Of a stretch of 6,402 bases of DNA, positions 6,123 through 6,402 are shown in pieces. Within the stretch, counting starts at the first letter, position 1. The number at the start of each line of letters is the position of its first letter. The stretch lies in contig JAUYAJ010000236.1 in NCBI GenBank assembly GCA_030693565.1, forward strand, positions 1-6,402. The letters run 5' to 3'. The position numbers and the translations under genes were made by a program. The notes under the pieces were generated by a model. The model did no database searches and had not been told where the DNA came from. It was given only the letters and a program-made list of their open reading frames with translations. Source of the DNA: Rubrivivax sp. Its GTDB lineage: Bacteria; Pseudomonadota; Gammaproteobacteria; Burkholderiales; Burkholderiaceae_C.

Positions 6123-6402
6123 ACCGCACGGGCGCCGGTGCGGATCGTTCGCGCGAGCGCTGCAGCTCCGGCGTGGGCACGACGACCGGCCGCTGCGAGG
6201 GCGCCGCCTTGTCGTAGACCTTGACCTTGGGCACCTGGCCGTCGCGGATGCGCTGGGCCAGCTTCTCGGTGGCGGCGGCCATCACGGCCGCGCGCTGCTT
6301 CTCGGGCACCTTCTTGGCGACAAGCACGGCCTCGATGGCGGCCAGCACGGCCTTGCGGCCACCGCCGCCGCGGGCGGATGCCTTCTCGGCTGGCGCCGCG
6401 GC
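6121..6402 (-). CDS. C-terminal part of an unrecognised Ala/Lys-rich protein (5' end outside window)
   Basis: The frame is open from the right edge to a TGA at 6123-6121, giving 93 residues. It begins with a low-complexity AAAPAEKASARGGGGRK stretch, then 'AVLAAIEAVLVAKKVPEKQRAAVMAAATEKLAQRIRDGQ', predicted as two or three amphipathic helices. It ends in a Pro/Arg/Ser-rich, probably disordered tail containing QRPVVVPTPELQRSRERS. An internal GTG at 6348 could be a start but lacks an obvious ribosome site, and the open frame and linker upstream argue for a longer protein. I do not recognise the family. It ends 10 bases before the DUF1173 gene, so the two are probably co-transcribed. GC content is visibly higher here than in the restriction genes, with G or C at most third positions. 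Confidence 0.6.
   Translation of the reverse strand, partial: AAAPAEKASARGGGGRKAVLAAIEAVLVAKKVPEKQRAAVMAAATEKLAQRIRDGQVPKVKVYDKAAPSQRPVVVPTPELQRSRERSAPAPVR

Overview
The window looks like part of a mobile or genomic-island region from a GC-rich proteobacterium, most likely a betaproteobacterium of the Burkholderiales. That placement is an inference from base composition, codon use and gene families; no rRNA or other marker gene is present. All supported genes lie on the minus strand, so the biological order runs from high to low coordinates.

From the right edge: (1) 6402-6121, the C-terminal 93 codons of an unrecognised Ala/Lys-rich protein; (2) 6110-4836, a DUF1173-type protein with a Cys/His cluster, a family I associate with plasmids and integrative elements, starting at a GTG whose ribosome site overlaps the upstream stop codon; (3) 4835-4623, a 213-base spacer rich in inverted repeats, with a small hairpin plus T-run (probable terminator) followed by a weak promoter-like pair and a possible operator; (4) 4622-4275 and 4282-3869, a Phd/YefM-type antitoxin overlapping a RelE/ParE-type toxin by 8 bases; (5) 3862-1151, an intact 903-residue type III-like restriction subunit (SF2 helicase plus C-terminal PD-ExK nuclease), 6 bases after the toxin; (6) 1115 to about 119, the N-terminal part of the partner adenine DNA methyltransferase (Mod); (7) about 118-1, the left end of an IS3-family insertion sequence whose orfA begins at 55.

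The main biological point is that a toxin-antitoxin pair and a type III-like restriction-modification pair are packed as one apparent operon (antitoxin, toxin, res, mod), and the last gene has been cut by an insertion sequence. The surviving Mod piece keeps the catalytic DPPF motif. It has lost everything that normally follows the target-recognition region, including the AdoMet-binding FxGxG motif, which in this permuted (beta) methyltransferase class lies at the C-terminus. Because type III Res subunits normally cut only in complex with Mod, an intact Res beside a broken Mod is tolerable, and the system is probably non-functional unless the lost part is supplied elsewhere.

The families are recognisable, so I do not see a wholly new system. 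The TA-RM operon and its IS disruption are the parts most worth a second look. No tRNA, rRNA or CRISPR array was seen.
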